DNA of 64,000 nt. Origin: a bacterium 1XD42-54 (GTDB lineage: Bacteria; Bacillota; Clostridia; Lachnospirales; Lachnospiraceae). The position numbers and the translations under genes are program-made. Shown here piece after piece: positions 52,085-62,567 of this stretch. The first letter of the stretch is position 1, and the number at the start of each line of letters is the position of its first letter. Below the pieces are notes generated by a model. The model was not told where the DNA came from and ran no database searches. It worked only from the letters and a program-made list of their open reading frames with translations. Location: NCBI GenBank assembly GCA_003612585.1, contig RAZH01000002.1:335782-399781 (forward strand). The letters run 5' to 3'.

Positions 52085-53365
52085 ATGGATAGTGATGCGG
52101 GGTATCTATCAGGGGCCGCACTTTTAATTCTTTTATTGTTATTTGATTTTATTATGACTGCATTTGCTTCCGCGCTGCACCATATATCGGACACAGAGCT
52201 GCAGCCTGCTTTTTCAGAGCAGGAGAAACCTCCGGACGAGATATCAGCGCTGCGCGAGCAGTCTGTAAGGCTGAAGCATACATGCTGGCTGCTCCATGCT
52301 GTTACATATGTTGGAGCAGGATTTTTTTGCAGCCGTTTGTCGGAGCGTGTTTCTCCTTGGTTTCTGCTCCCGGCGCTGATGATTCTGTTTTACCTTGCGG
52401 GAAATTCCGTACCGGAGATGCTGGGACGCAAAAATGCCATACACTGGGTTATGCGCCGTTATCGTCTGGCTGGGAGGATTCTTGCGCTTTTATCGCCGTT
52501 TACCTTTGTGATGACAGCCCTCTCTGACGCTTGCGTGCGTCTGCTTGGCATTGATCCGCGTTCTCTTGAACAGGAGGTCACGGAAGATGAGATCATCTCC
52601 ATGGTAAATGAAGGCCATGAGCAGGGGGTCCTTGATGCGAGAGAGGCAGAGATGATCCAGAATATTTTTGAGCTGGATGACAAAAATGCAGGCGATATCA
52701 TGACGCACCGGAAAAATATTATCGGCATTAGCGGAACCACGAATCTGCGGGATGCGATTTCATTTATGGTAGGTGAGCCTGTTTCGCGTTTTCCGGTTTA
52801 TGACGGAAGTATTGAGTATATTACAGGGATTCTGCATTTTAAAGATGCGATGAAATTCCACACGATGGAGAAATACGACAGCTGGCTGATCAAGGATATA
52901 CCGGGATTGCTTCGTACAGCCCGTTTTATTCCGGAAACGAGAGGAATCAACCTTTTATTCCGCAGCATGCAGGCAGAGCATTTGCAGATGGTGATCGTCG
53001 TAGATGAATACGGAGAGACTGCAGGACTTGTGGCGATGGAAGATATCCTTGAGGAGATTGTCGGGAATATTCAGGATGAATACGACAGAGATATCCAGCT
53101 TATCCGTGGAGATGCGGACAGCGGCTATCTGATGGATGGCATGGCTCCGCTTGATGAAGTGAAGGATACGCTTGAAATTACGCTGGAAGACGAGGAATAC
53201 GATACTTTGAACGGAATGCTGATTTCCAGACTGGATCGAATCCCGGCAGACGGAGAACGGTTTGAAATTACGGCATACGGTTATCTGTTCCAGATATTAA
53301 AGGTAGAAAACAAGATGATACGTCTTGTGAGAATAACAAAATCTAAGGAAGAGGAAAAGGAGTGA
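52085..53365 (+). CDS. CNNM/HlyC-CorC family membrane protein with CBS pair
   Basis: A 426-residue protein. The N-terminal CNNM (DUF21) membrane domain has about four helices (residues 5-150). A CBS pair follows (about 205-335), with the DIMTHRKNI start typical of the family, then a CorC_HlyC domain (GYLMDGMAPLDEVKDTL to the end). Relatives transport or regulate magnesium or cobalt and are often mislabelled hemolysins. ATG 52085 follows AAGGAG with a 12-base gap. YebC starts ten bases after its stop, so the two may be cotranscribed. Confidence 0.88.
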   Translation: MDSDAGYLSGAALLILLLLFDFIMTAFASALHHISDTELQPAFSEQEKPPDEISALREQSVRLKHTCWLLHAVTYVGAGFFCSRLSERVSPWFLLPALMILFYLAGNSVPEMLGRKNAIHWVMRRYRLAGRILALLSPFTFVMTALSDACVRLLGIDPRSLEQEVTEDEIISMVNEGHEQGVLDAREAEMIQNIFELDDKNAGDIMTHRKNIIGISGTTNLRDAISFMVGEPVSRFPVYDGSIEYITGILHFKDAMKFHTMEKYDSWLIKDIPGLLRTARFIPETRGINLLFRSMQAEHLQMVIVVDEYGETAGLVAMEDILEEIVGNIQDEYDRDIQLIRGDADSGYLMDGMAPLDEVKDTLEITLEDEEYDTLNGMLISRLDRIPADGERFEITAYGYLFQILKVENKMIRLVRITKSKEEEKE

Positions 53366-53374
53366 CATTCAGTT

Positions 53375-54103
53375 ATGTCAGGGCATTCAAAATTTGCTAA
53401 CATTAAACACAAAAAAGAAAAAAATGACGCGGCAAAGGGAAAGATTTTTACAATCATCGGCCGTGAAATTGCAGTAGCGGTAAAAGAAGGCGGATCAGAC
53501 CCGGCTAACAACAGCCGACTGCGTGATATCATTGCAAAAGCGAAAGCCAACAACATGCCGAATGATACCATTGAAAGAGGTATCAAAAAGGCTGCCGGTG
53601 AACTTGGCGCTGTAAATTATGAGTATGTTACATATGAGGGCTATGGACCGGGTGGTATCGCGATTATAGTAGACGCGCTTACTGACAACAAGAACAGAAC
53701 TGCATCCAATGTACGAAACGCTTTTACAAAGGGAAGCGGCAGCATCGGAACACAGGGATGCGTATCTTATATGTTTGACCAGAAAGGGCAGATCATCATT
53801 GACAAAGAAGAATGCGAGATGGAAGCGGATGATCTGATGATGACGGCACTTGACGCGGGTGCAGAGGACTTTTCTGAGGAGGAAGACAGTTATGAAATTC
53901 TGACCTCGCCGGAAGACTTCAGCGAAGTGCGTCAGAGTCTTGAAAATGCAGGGATTCCGATGGCATCCGCAGAGGTGACCATGATTCCGCAGAATTATGT
54001 AGCGCTTACGGATGAGACGTCCTTGCGACAGTTGAACCGGACATTGGATCTTCTGGATGAAGATGATGACGTTCAGGCGGTGTATACAAATTTGGAGGAG
54101 TAA
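53375..54103 (+). CDS. YebC/PmpR family protein
   Basis: A 242-residue member of the TACO1/YebC family. The start [25 protein letters not shown] (read as [19 protein letters not shown]) and [20 protein letters not shown] are diagnostic, as is [19 protein letters not shown]. Members were long called transcriptional regulators; recent work points to a role in translation of difficult peptide stretches. ATG 53375 follows AAAAGGAG. It is immediately followed by the CFI-box protein gene, four bases downstream. Confidence 0.95.
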   Translation: MSGHSKFANIKHKKEKNDAAKGKIFTIIGREIAVAVKEGGSDPANNSRLRDIIAKAKANNMPNDTIERGIKKAAGELGAVNYEYVTYEGYGPGGIAIIVDALTDNKNRTASNVRNAFTKGSGSIGTQGCVSYMFDQKGQIIIDKEECEMEADDLMMTALDAGAEDFSEEEDSYEILTSPEDFSEVRQSLENAGIPMASAEVTMIPQNYVALTDETSLRQLNRTLDLLDEDDDVQAVYTNLEE

Positions 54104-54107
54104 GTAA

Positions 54108-54878
54108 ATGAATTACTATCTGACCGGGATTGAAGGTATGCCGAAGCTGCTGGAGTGCTGTGAGGACCCGATGCGCTATTTTAAGAAAACTCTGTATTCT
54201 GATGCATTCAGGCGGTTTTATCAGGAGAATGTTCCTACGTTTGATGCGATTGAAAACGGCTATAATTCCGTGATTGACAAGGAGCAGTTCCTTGAAAATA
54301 TGGCGGAAGCTATGGCTGAGTATGCGCTTTCAAAAGTAGAGGAATGCAGGAAAAAAAGCGAAAAAGAACGTTTACAGCTGGATCTGAATATGATGGTAGC
54401 GGTATTTGTAATTCCGATGGTACTGGAGTACAAAGGCAATTCTTCCCGGCCGTTAGCGGACAAGATCATCGCTTCCTGGAAAAAAGCATTTCCGAAATCG
54501 AATATTCAGGCAGCAGAGTTTTCCTTTGTGGAGAAGGGATTTCATAAAAAATTCTGTTATATCACGACAGCTGTCTGTGAATCTTTTCAAAAAGCTGACA
54601 ACTGTTATGAGCTTAGTTTGCTGCGCGATTACCGGGATGCATATCTTGCAGGGTTACCAAACGGAGAGGCATTAATTGACGAGTATTATGATGTAGCCCC
54701 GTCGATTGTGAAGCATATCAATCAGAGGGAAAATTCCTATGAAATTTATCATTCCATCTGGAAAAAGTATCTTTCTCCATGTATTGCCCTGATTGAAGAT
54801 GGTAAGATGGAGGAATGTCAGGAGCTTTATAAACAAATGGTTTTTGACCTCAAAAAAGATTATTTTTATCTGCAGTAG
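54108..54878 (+). CDS. Uncharacterised CFI-box-containing protein
   Basis: A 256-residue soluble protein without signal peptide or membrane helix. Most of it is alpha-helical and unrecognised. Residues about 150-185 contain [20 protein letters not shown], then [12 protein letters not shown], which resembles the CFIATAAYG-type box found near the ends of many clostridial proteins of unknown role. Four bases separate it from yebC, so they are cotranscribed. Its stop codon sits within the loop of the terminator hairpin. Confidence 0.75.
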   Translation: MNYYLTGIEGMPKLLECCEDPMRYFKKTLYSDAFRRFYQENVPTFDAIENGYNSVIDKEQFLENMAEAMAEYALSKVEECRKKSEKERLQLDLNMMVAVFVIPMVLEYKGNSSRPLADKIIASWKKAFPKSNIQAAEFSFVEKGFHKKFCYITTAVCESFQKADNCYELSLLRDYRDAYLAGLPNGEALIDEYYDVAPSIVKHINQRENSYEIYHSIWKKYLSPCIALIEDGKMEECQELYKQMVFDLKKDYFYLQ

Positions 54879-54905
54879 ACGGATCTGCTGCAGATTTTTT
54901 TGTTT
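54868..54905 (+). terminator. Terminator overlapping the end of the CFI-box gene
   Basis: ATCTGCAG (54868-54875) pairs with CTGCAGAT (54888-54895); the loop contains the stop codon; TTTTTTT follows. Confidence 0.85.
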
Positions 54906-55006
54906 TTCGCCGTGTGCTTTCTGGTGTACTTCTTTGTGGGGTATGTTTTCCGGTTTTTGGGAAATACTATCGGGGAATATCCCATATACATTTAAGGAGG
55001 AACAGG

Positions 55007-55693
55007 ATGAATCAGGAAAAGGAAAAGCAGGGCGGGGAAAAGGAAGAAAAAAATAAAGAACAGCGCGAAGCGATTAAGGAGATGGGAGAAGTAGATTTGA
55101 GTCACAGAATCCATCTTCTTACGGTAATTGGTGAAATCGAGGGACATGAATGTCTGTCGGCAAATTCCAAGACGACAAAGTATGAGCATGTGCTTCCGAA
55201 GCTTGCCGCTATTGAGGATAGTCCGGAGATCGACGGTCTTCTGATCTTGCTGAATACAGTAGGCGGAGATGTGGAGGCAGGACTTGCCATTGCCGAGATG
55301 ATTGCATCACTCAGCAAGCCGACCGTTTCTCTGGTACTTGGAGGCAGTCATTCGATCGGAGTGCCGATTGCCGTATCAACAGATTATTCATTTATTGTAA
55401 AAACAGGAACGATGGTTATTCATCCGGTGCGTATGAGCGGAACCGTCATTGGCGCGCCTCAGACGTATGATTATTTCCGGCAGATGCAGGATCGTATTCT
55501 TGGTTTTATTTCTGAGCATTCCAAAGCTTCCAGGGATCGTCTGGAAGAGCTGATGCTTGATACGGGGATTTTGACGAAGGATCTTGGAACCATTCTCGTT
55601 GGTCCGGATGCAGTGCGGGAAGGATTGATCAATGAAACAGGAGGCATCAGTGATGCGCTGAAAAAACTGTATGCGTTAATTGCCGAACACTGA
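55007..55693 (+). CDS. ClpP-like protease, TepA family
   Basis: A 228-residue ClpP/crotonase-fold serine protease. A charged N-terminus (about 1-30) precedes the catalytic domain. The nucleophile Ser is in [15 protein letters not shown], the His in [10 protein letters not shown], and [21 protein letters not shown] forms the oxyanion-hole segment (read as [15 protein letters not shown]). TepA in Bacillus has been linked to protein export. Here the gene lies a few kilobases before ftsK/spoIIIE, an order seen in other Firmicutes. ATG 55007 follows AAGGAGG. Confidence 0.88.
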   Translation: MNQEKEKQGGEKEEKNKEQREAIKEMGEVDLSHRIHLLTVIGEIEGHECLSANSKTTKYEHVLPKLAAIEDSPEIDGLLILLNTVGGDVEAGLAIAEMIASLSKPTVSLVLGGSHSIGVPIAVSTDYSFIVKTGTMVIHPVRMSGTVIGAPQTYDYFRQMQDRILGFISEHSKASRDRLEELMLDTGILTKDLGTILVGPDAVREGLINETGGISDALKKLYALIAEH

Positions 55694-55775
55694 TGCCAGT
55701 TCAGAGCGCTTTTCAGATAAGAATAGGATATGGATTCTTTGATGGAAAGCCTCTTTTTCAGAAAAACGAAAAAGC

Positions 55776-55803
55776 TTGTGTCTGCGGGATTTTATGGTAT
55801 ACT
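55776..55803 (+). promoter_or_regulatory. Promoter of uppP
   Basis: TTGTGT at 55776-55781 and TATACT at 55798-55803 with a 16-base spacer. Confidence 0.6.
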
Positions 55804-55872
55804 AGTAAAAGCGGATGGAGGAAGTCCATATGTGCATACGGTTTTTCTGCCCGCAGTTAGGAGGAGGGTATT

Positions 55873-56748
55873 ATGTCAATTATTGAGTCTATTTTACTTG
55901 GCATTGTCCAGGGAATTACAGAGTTTCTTCCGGTCAGCAGCTCCGGACATCTGTCGATACTTCAGAATATCTTTCATGTGGAGACGAACGGCAGTATGCT
56001 TTTTGATATTATGCTGCATCTGGGCACGCTTGTGGCAGTATTTATCGTGTACTATAAAGATATCTGGAACATGATAAAAGAGTTTTTCCTGATGTTAGGC
56101 GATATCTTCAAAAATGCACGAAATTTTTTCCTGAACCGAATACATAAAACATCATTGAAGTACACGAAGGTGGTACACAACAGTTATCGTAAATTCGTTG
56201 TATTGATTCTTGTTTCAACGATTCCGACTGGTATCATTGGTGTTTTGGGGAAAGATCTGATTGAGGATGCATCAAAGACTCTGCTGATACCAGGAATCTG
56301 TCTTCTGATTACGGGCGTACTTCTTCTGATGGCTGATCTGGCCAAAGAAGGAAGAAAGAAACCGAAAGATGTGAGCTATAAAAATGGTGTTGCAATCGGT
56401 ACCGCACAGGGCCTTGCTACACTGCCGGGACTTTCCCGTTCCGGGACAACGATTGCAGCCTGTATTTTTTGTGGCCTTGACCGGAAATTTGCTGTAAAAT
56501 ATTCCTTTATTTTATCAATTCCAGCGATTCTCGGTGCGGCAGTTCTCGAGGTAAAGGATGTCATTGCGGAGCCGGTTGATATGAGCCAGATCGGAATCTA
56601 CGCAATCGGAATGGTATTTGCCGGATTAGTAGGCTATATCTGCATTAAAACGATGCTGGTCATTGTGCGAAATAAGAAATTCAAATATTTTTCTTATTAC
56701 TGTTTTGTTGTCGGCCTTGTGGCAATTGTGGGACACTTTTTTATTTAA
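55873..56748 (+). CDS. uppP: Undecaprenyl-diphosphatase
   Basis: A 291-residue membrane enzyme (BacA family) that dephosphorylates undecaprenyl pyrophosphate so the lipid carrier can be reused for cell wall synthesis; extra activity gives bacitracin tolerance. Both signature loops are present: QGITEFLPVSSSGHLSIL near residue 15 and LPGLSRSGTTIAACIFCGL near 180. About eight transmembrane helices are visible. A non-family insertion of about 20 residues lies near 75-95 (IFKNARNFFLNRIHKTSLKY). ATG 55873 follows AGGAGGG. Confidence 0.95.
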   Translation: MSIIESILLGIVQGITEFLPVSSSGHLSILQNIFHVETNGSMLFDIMLHLGTLVAVFIVYYKDIWNMIKEFFLMLGDIFKNARNFFLNRIHKTSLKYTKVVHNSYRKFVVLILVSTIPTGIIGVLGKDLIEDASKTLLIPGICLLITGVLLLMADLAKEGRKKPKDVSYKNGVAIGTAQGLATLPGLSRSGTTIAACIFCGLDRKFAVKYSFILSIPAILGAAVLEVKDVIAEPVDMSQIGIYAIGMVFAGLVGYICIKTMLVIVRNKKFKYFSYYCFVVGLVAIVGHFFI

Positions 56749-56837
56749 GGGTTCGGCCCGGGCAGATCAAATTCCAGGAAAAGACTTGAGGATATTGAAT
56801 AAGAGTTTCAGGCAGAAATAGAAGAGGGGAAAAGAAA

Positions 56838-59800
56838 TTGGCTACAAATACAGCAAAGAAAAAAGCTGCGTCTGGCAGCAAAGCTTCGAATACAGCGTCA
56901 AAGGGGAAAGGCGCCACAAGTCGAAGCGCAGGGGCAAAGACTGCCCCAAAGAAAACGGCAGTAACAAAAACATCGAACAGGAAAACAACTGGAAGCGGCA
57001 GAACAGAACCTGCCGCTTTCTATGAGCAGAAGCCACGGGAGCAGACGAATCCGCTGATTGTGAAGGAGGCCGCGTTGTGGCTGATTCTTGCTGTCTGCAT
57101 TCTGATTTTTATCAGTTATTTTGGAATCGGTGGATATGTCGGTGAGATGATATCGGATATCAGTTTTGGAACATTCGGCCTCAGCGCATACGTTTTTCCG
57201 CTGCTTTTCTTTACAGCAACTGCTTTTTTGATTGTGAATCGGGGAAGCAGGATTGCAGGACTGAAATTTGCTTCGTCGGTGGGACTGTATCTGTGTGTGT
57301 GCAGTTTTACAGCTCTTTTATCAAGTGAATACGATACGGTCAGCAATTTCCGTGAACTGTATGAGATGAGCGCCGCGAAGAAGAGCGGTGGCGGAATAGT
57401 CGGAGGATTTCTCTGTGGTCTGCTGCGTCCTGCGCTTGGGGACATTGGCACAGGACTCATTCTGGTGATTCTGGCACTGATCTGTGGGCTTCTGATTACA
57501 CAGAAATCACTGATGCGTGGTGTAAAACAGCAGAGCAGCAGGATGTATCATTCCGCAAAGGAAAACGGTGTGCGGCGCAGACAGGAACGTGCCAGACGTG
57601 AAGAAGAGTGGGTGCGTGAGCAGGAAGCGCGTGGCATTGCAGAGACTGAGGAATTTTTAAAAACAGAATTTGACAGCGAGCAGAAGATAGCGGCGCAGAC
57701 AAAAGAAAACCGGAAAAATCAAAGAAGATACAGTGCCCATGAGACGCAGGCATGGCCTTCTCAAAAGGAGCTTCGCAGACCTTCCGGGGAGATGCGGTCG
57801 CAGTACAGCACGCATCCATCGAAGCCGGTGGAGGCAGACTATGCACAGAACAGGAAATATCAGGCACAACAGGGAAGAACCGAGATTGATGTACCGGTTC
57901 TGTTTCCGGTATACGGGAGAGAACATCGGGCGGAACGTCGTATTACCGGTGTGACGATGGACACAAAGCTTCAGGGAAGACCAGAGCGAATCGGGGCAGA
58001 AATTCATGAAATTCTCCCGAAGAGACAGCCAGAGGCTCCGGTTCCGACGTGGACAGAACGAACACAACCAGCCCAAGATGGAGGTCCGGTCAATGATACC
58101 GCAGAACGTGAGACATCTTATATTGATCTGGAGCAGGTGCATCCGAAAAAGAAAAGTACCGGAAAAAAGAAAAAGGATTCCGGGCTTGAGGTATATCAAG
58201 AGTCTGTGGAACTTCATATTGAAGGGCTGCCGGAACAGGAAGGGGTTCCACAGGTTGAAGAACTTTCGAAGTTGGAAAACAAGTCAGACTCCTCTGTGAT
58301 GACAGCGCAGAAGGAACCCGATTTTTCTGCTTTTACAAAATTAGATGAACCGGATTGCTGCGATGATTTGGAAGAGATATCGGTTCCGGAGGCTGAGGTA
58401 GTTTCAGAGACTGTGCCGTCTGCGAAAAAGCAGTCTGTGAACAGACAGGAGCTTTCAAAAGCTGCGCCTGCAACGGCTGAAAACTCGTCCGCGCCTAAGA
58501 AGCAGCCGCGTTCCTCACAGCAGGAAATTGAAGACGGAATTGCAAGTGTGGAGGCTGAGGCGGCAGAAAGTGCAAAGGCAGTGTGTCCGGAGTATGTGTA
58601 TCCGCCGCTTACGCTTCTGAAAAAAGGCAAGGGCAAGTCCGGCAATGGACAGGAGCAGGAAATTCGTCAGACCGCGGCAAAGCTGCAGCAGACGCTGGAC
58701 AGTTTTGGCGTGCATGTGACTGTTACAAACGTAAGCTGCGGTCCAAGTGTTACGCGTTATGAATTGCAGCCGGAACAGGGCGTTAAGGTCAGCCGGATTG
58801 TTTCCCTTTCCGACGATATTAAGCTGAATCTGGCAGCTGCCGATATTCGAATTGAGGCCCCGATTCCGGGCAAGGCGGCTGTTGGAATTGAGGTGCCAAA
58901 TGCAGAGAACAGCGCTGTGGCGCTGCGCGACCTGCTTGAATCCGATGAGTTTCAGAACCACAAATCAAGACTGGCCTTTGCTACCGGCAAGGACATTGGC
59001 GGCAAGGTTGTCGTATCGGACATTGCAAAGATGCCGCATCTTCTGATTGCAGGTGCAACTGGGTCCGGTAAATCCGTGTGTATTAACACGCTAATTATGA
59101 GTATTCTTTACAAGGCTCATCCGGATGATGTAAAGCTGATTATGATAGACCCTAAGGTCGTGGAATTAAGTGTTTACAATGGGATTCCGCACCTTTTTAT
59201 TCCAGTTGTGACTGACCCGAAAAAAGCGGCCGGAGCGCTGAACTGGGGTGTGGCTGAGATGACGGATCGTTATAATAAGTTTGCGGAATTTGGCGTGCGC
59301 GATTTGGCGGGTTATAATAAAAAAATTGAGGCTTTAGCGGATATTGAAGATGAAAACAAGCCAAAGAAACTGCCACAGATTGTGATCATTGTCGACGAGC
59401 TGGCAGACCTTATGATGGTTGCGCCTGGAGAGGTGGAGGATTCGATCTGCCGCCTGGCTCAGCTTGCGCGTGCTGCCGGTATTCATCTGATTATTGCGAC
59501 ACAGCGTCCGTCTGTCAACGTTATCACTGGTTTGATCAAGGCAAATATGCCGTCCAGAATCGCTTTTTCCGTTACTTCAAATGTGGATTCCAGGACGATT
59601 ATTGATATGGCCGGCGCGGAAAAATTGCTTGGAAAGGGTGATATGCTGTTTTATCCGCAGGGCTACCAGAAGCCAGCGCGTGTTCAGGGAGCTTTCGTGT
59701 CAGACGAAGAAGTCTCCGATGTGGTTGATTTCCTGAAGAATAAAAATACAGACGTTTCCTACAGCGCAGAGATTCAGGAGCAGATTGCAAAGGTACAGAG

Positions 59801-60050
59801 CGCGGCCTCGGCGGCGCGTGGTGATGAGGACTGTGACGCGCTTTTTGCAGATGCCGGAAAATTTATCATTGATAAGGACAAAGCGTCGATCGGTATGTTA
59901 CAGCGTGTATTCAAGATTGGCTTTAACCGCGCTGCCCGTATTATGGATCAGCTTTCCGAGGCGGGAGTGGTCGGACCGGAAGAGGGAACCAAGCCGAGAA
60001 AAATCCTGATGTCAGCGGAAGAGTTCGAAAATTATCTGGAGCAGAATTAA
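56838..60050 (+). CDS. DNA translocase FtsK/SpoIIIE
   Basis: A 1070-residue septal DNA pump for chromosome segregation in division and sporulation. A Lys/Ala/Thr-rich N-terminus (1-60) leads to four or five membrane helices (about 70-220) and a long charged linker (about 220-590). The RecA-like motor follows with Walker A GATGSGKSVCIN near 747 and Walker B VIIVDELADLMM near 857. The gamma winged helix closes it (ASIGMLQRVFKIGFNRAARI) and should read polar DNA motifs. The start is TTG 56838 behind GAGGGG. The linker is long for SpoIIIE (about 790 residues) and nearer FtsK in total size. Confidence 0.94.
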   Translation: MATNTAKKKAASGSKASNTASKGKGATSRSAGAKTAPKKTAVTKTSNRKTTGSGRTEPAAFYEQKPREQTNPLIVKEAALWLILAVCILIFISYFGIGGYVGEMISDISFGTFGLSAYVFPLLFFTATAFLIVNRGSRIAGLKFASSVGLYLCVCSFTALLSSEYDTVSNFRELYEMSAAKKSGGGIVGGFLCGLLRPALGDIGTGLILVILALICGLLITQKSLMRGVKQQSSRMYHSAKENGVRRRQERARREEEWVREQEARGIAETEEFLKTEFDSEQKIAAQTKENRKNQRRYSAHETQAWPSQKELRRPSGEMRSQYSTHPSKPVEADYAQNRKYQAQQGRTEIDVPVLFPVYGREHRAERRITGVTMDTKLQGRPERIGAEIHEILPKRQPEAPVPTWTERTQPAQDGGPVNDTAERETSYIDLEQVHPKKKSTGKKKKDSGLEVYQESVELHIEGLPEQEGVPQVEELSKLENKSDSSVMTAQKEPDFSAFTKLDEPDCCDDLEEISVPEAEVVSETVPSAKKQSVNRQELSKAAPATAENSSAPKKQPRSSQQEIEDGIASVEAEAAESAKAVCPEYVYPPLTLLKKGKGKSGNGQEQEIRQTAAKLQQTLDSFGVHVTVTNVSCGPSVTRYELQPEQGVKVSRIVSLSDDIKLNLAAADIRIEAPIPGKAAVGIEVPNAENSAVALRDLLESDEFQNHKSRLAFATGKDIGGKVVVSDIAKMPHLLIAGATGSGKSVCINTLIMSILYKAHPDDVKLIMIDPKVVELSVYNGIPHLFIPVVTDPKKAAGALNWGVAEMTDRYNKFAEFGVRDLAGYNKKIEALADIEDENKPKKLPQIVIIVDELADLMMVAPGEVEDSICRLAQLARAAGIHLIIATQRPSVNVITGLIKANMPSRIAFSVTSNVDSRTIIDMAGAEKLLGKGDMLFYPQGYQKPARVQGAFVSDEEVSDVVDFLKNKNTDVSYSAEIQEQIAKVQSAASAARGDEDCDALFADAGKFIIDKDKASIGMLQRVFKIGFNRAARIMDQLSEAGVVGPEEGTKPRKILMSAEEFENYLEQN

Positions 60051-60121
60051 ATGGTTGTCGAATATGAAAAATCTTCCACCACTATTTGCTGGCAGAAGGC
60101 TCAGAAATTGTCATTTTTTCG

Positions 60122-60150
60122 TTGAATTTTAAAGTACTTTGTTTTATACT
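60122..60150 (+). promoter_or_regulatory. Promoter of the nfnAB pair
   Basis: TTGAAT at 60122-60127, a 17-base spacer, TATACT at 60145-60150. Confidence 0.6.
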
Positions 60151-60230
60151 GAACAGGATATGATCTACTGGAAAAATCCACAGTAGTATGAAAGCGGGAG
60201 ATCCCTGCTGCACAGATATGGAGGTATAGT

Positions 60231-61124
60231 ATGTATAAGATTTTGAAAGCAGGAAAGCTTGCGGGCAACATCTATGAGATGGTTGTAGAAGCACCGCGCG
60301 TTGCAAAGCGCTGCCTGCCGGGACAGTTTGTGATTGTCAAGATGGATGAGGTTGGTGAGAGAGTTCCGCTTACCATCTGTGATTATGACAGAGAGGCTGG
60401 TACGATCACGATTGTATTTCAGCCAATCGGAGCTTCAACCGAGAAGTTTACAAAGCTTCAGGCCGGCGATTCGTTCCGGGATTTTGTAGGGCCGCTGGGA
60501 TGTCCGTCTGAGCTTTGTGAGGAGCAGAACCTGGAAGAAACAAAGAAAAAGAAAATTCTGTTTGTTGCAGGCGGCGTAGGTACGGCTCCGGTATATCCGC
60601 AGGTAAAATGGCTGCATGAGCATGGTGTTGAGGCGGATGTTATTATCGGCGCTAAGACAAAAGAGCTCGTGATTCTTGAAGATCAGTTCAAGGAGGTTTG
60701 CGGTAATCTTTACATAACGACCGACGACGGTTCTTACGGAAGAAGCGGTATGGTTACAAAGGTGATCGACGATCTGATTACCGAAGAAGGAAAGACGTAT
60801 GATCACTGTGTATCCATCGGACCGATGATCATGATGAAATTCTGTTGTCTGACAACAAAAAAATATGATCTGCCGACGATTGTCAGCATGAATCCGATCA
60901 TGGTAGACGGTACCGGTATGTGTGGTGCCTGTCGTGTGATGGTTGGCGATGAAGTGAAGTTTGCCTGTGTGGACGGACCGGAATTTGACGGACACAAGAT
61001 TGACTTTGATGCAGCGATGAAGAGACAGGCAATGTACAAGACCGAAGAGGGAAGAGAACTGCTGAAGCTGCGTGAGGGAGATACGCATCACGGCGGATGC
61101 GGCAATTGCGGAGGTGACAAATAA
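60231..61124 (+). CDS. nfnA: Ferredoxin--NADP+ reductase-like subunit (NfnA / sulfide dehydrogenase beta type)
   Basis: A 297-residue FAD- and [2Fe-2S]-binding subunit. The N-terminal flavin-binding barrel has RVPLTICDYDREAG; the NAD-binding half has FVAGGVGTAPVYPQVKWL; the cluster cysteines are in GTGMCGACRVMVG and FACVDGPEFDG. The C-terminus ends in GGCGNCGGDK, an extra cysteine pair. With the next gene it resembles NfnAB, which links NADH, NADPH and ferredoxin by electron bifurcation. The stop overlaps the partner ATG by one base. TGGAGGT precedes ATG 60231. Confidence 0.9.
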   Translation: MYKILKAGKLAGNIYEMVVEAPRVAKRCLPGQFVIVKMDEVGERVPLTICDYDREAGTITIVFQPIGASTEKFTKLQAGDSFRDFVGPLGCPSELCEEQNLEETKKKKILFVAGGVGTAPVYPQVKWLHEHGVEADVIIGAKTKELVILEDQFKEVCGNLYITTDDGSYGRSGMVTKVIDDLITEEGKTYDHCVSIGPMIMMKFCCLTTKKYDLPTIVSMNPIMVDGTGMCGACRVMVGDEVKFACVDGPEFDGHKIDFDAAMKRQAMYKTEEGRELLKLREGDTHHGGCGNCGGDK

Positions 61125-62515
61125 TGGCAGACGTATTAAAGAAGGTTCCGGTCAGAGAGCAGGAGCCGAACGTTAGGGCGACAAATTTTGACGAGGTATG
61201 TCTCGGTTACAACAAAGAAGAGGCAATGGAAGAAGCAGTGCGCTGTCTTCACTGCAAAAATGCCAAATGTATCGAGGGCTGCCCGGTAAATATTAATATT
61301 CCGGATTTCATCGGACATGTAAAAGAAGGCAATATTGAAGAGGCTTACAAATCTATTTCTGAGTCCAGTGCACTTCCGGCAATCTGCGGACGTGTCTGCC
61401 CGCAGGAGAGTCAGTGCGAGGGTAAATGTATCCGCGGTATTAAGGGCGAGGCTGTTTCGATCGGAAAGCTGGAGCGCTTTGTTGCTGACTGGGCAAGAGA
61501 AAACGGTATCAAACCGCCGGCGCCGGAGACAAAGAACGGCCGCAAGGTAGCTGTGATTGGTTCCGGTCCTTCCGGACTTACCTGTGCAGGCGACCTGGCT
61601 AAACTTGGCTATGATGTAACGATTTTCGAGGCGCTGCATGAGGCAGGCGGCGTGCTTGTTTACGGTATTCCGGAGTTCCGTCTTCCGAAGCTTGATGTTG
61701 TGGCAAAGGAAGTGGAAAATGTAAAATCTCTCGGCGTTAAGATCGAGACAAACGTTATCATCGGCAAATCCGTTACGATCGACGAGCTGATGGATGAAGA
61801 GGGATTTGAAGCTGTATTTATTGGTTCTGGTGCAGGTCTTCCGATGTTTATGGGCATCCCGGGTGAAACCGCAAAGGGCGTATTCTCTGCAAATGAATAC
61901 CTGACAAGAAACAATCTGATGAAAGCATTCCGTGAGGATTACGATACTCCGATTGTACACGGCAAGAAGGTAGCCGTTGTCGGCGGAGGAAATGTTGCAA
62001 TGGACGCAGCAAGAACTGCGCTTCGCCTTGGCGCTGAGGTACATGTGATTTATCGACGCAGTGAGGCAGAGCTTCCGGCAAGAGCAGAAGAAGTGCATCA
62101 TGCAAAAGAAGAGGGTATTATTTTTGATCTGCTGACCAATCCGACGGAAATTCTTGTAGATGAGAATGACAGTGTATGCGGTATTCGCTGCATCCGTATG
62201 GAGCTTGGCGAGCCGGATGCATCCGGAAGAAGACGTCCGGTAGAGGTTCCTGGTTCTGAGTTTGATATGGAAGTGGACACAGTTATCATGTCACTTGGAA
62301 CATCACCGAATCCGCTGATTTCATCAACCACGATTGGATTGGATGTTAACCGCAGAAAGTGTATTATTGCTGACGAGGAGACCGGAAAGACCTCCAAAGA
62401 CGGCGTATTTGCAGGCGGGGATGCTGTGACTGGCGCAGCGACGGTTATTCTTGCCATGGGTGCAGGAAAAGCCGCAGCAAAGGGAATCCATGAGTTCCTG
62501 AGTGCTAAGAATTAA
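61124..62515 (+). CDS. nfnB: NADPH-dependent glutamate synthase small-subunit-like flavoprotein (NfnB type)
   Basis: A 463-residue protein with an N-terminal domain carrying two [4Fe-4S] cysteine sets (LHCKNAKCIEGCPVNINIP and ICGRVCPQESQCEGKCIRG), an FAD motif (VAVIGSGPSGLTCAGDLAKL) and an NADPH motif (VAVVGGGNVAMDAARTAL). Often annotated gltA, but no glutamate synthase large subunit is nearby and the coupling to the preceding gene argues for NfnAB. The complex would balance NADH, NADPH and ferredoxin pools in this fermenter. A terminator follows at 62568. Confidence 0.92.
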   Translation: MADVLKKVPVREQEPNVRATNFDEVCLGYNKEEAMEEAVRCLHCKNAKCIEGCPVNINIPDFIGHVKEGNIEEAYKSISESSALPAICGRVCPQESQCEGKCIRGIKGEAVSIGKLERFVADWARENGIKPPAPETKNGRKVAVIGSGPSGLTCAGDLAKLGYDVTIFEALHEAGGVLVYGIPEFRLPKLDVVAKEVENVKSLGVKIETNVIIGKSVTIDELMDEEGFEAVFIGSGAGLPMFMGIPGETAKGVFSANEYLTRNNLMKAFREDYDTPIVHGKKVAVVGGGNVAMDAARTALRLGAEVHVIYRRSEAELPARAEEVHHAKEEGIIFDLLTNPTEILVDENDSVCGIRCIRMELGEPDASGRRRPVEVPGSEFDMEVDTVIMSLGTSPNPLISSTTIGLDVNRRKCIIADEETGKTSKDGVFAGGDAVTGAATVILAMGAGKAAAKGIHEFLSAKN

Positions 62516-62567
62516 ATAAAGACCGCTTTTCGAATATTTTTTGACTATAGGGCTGTGAAAGAATGAT

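Noticed and set aside
54914..55006. Extended N-terminus of the TepA-like protein
   Set aside because: ATG 55007 has a perfect AAGGAGG. The extension starts in terminator-flanking DNA.
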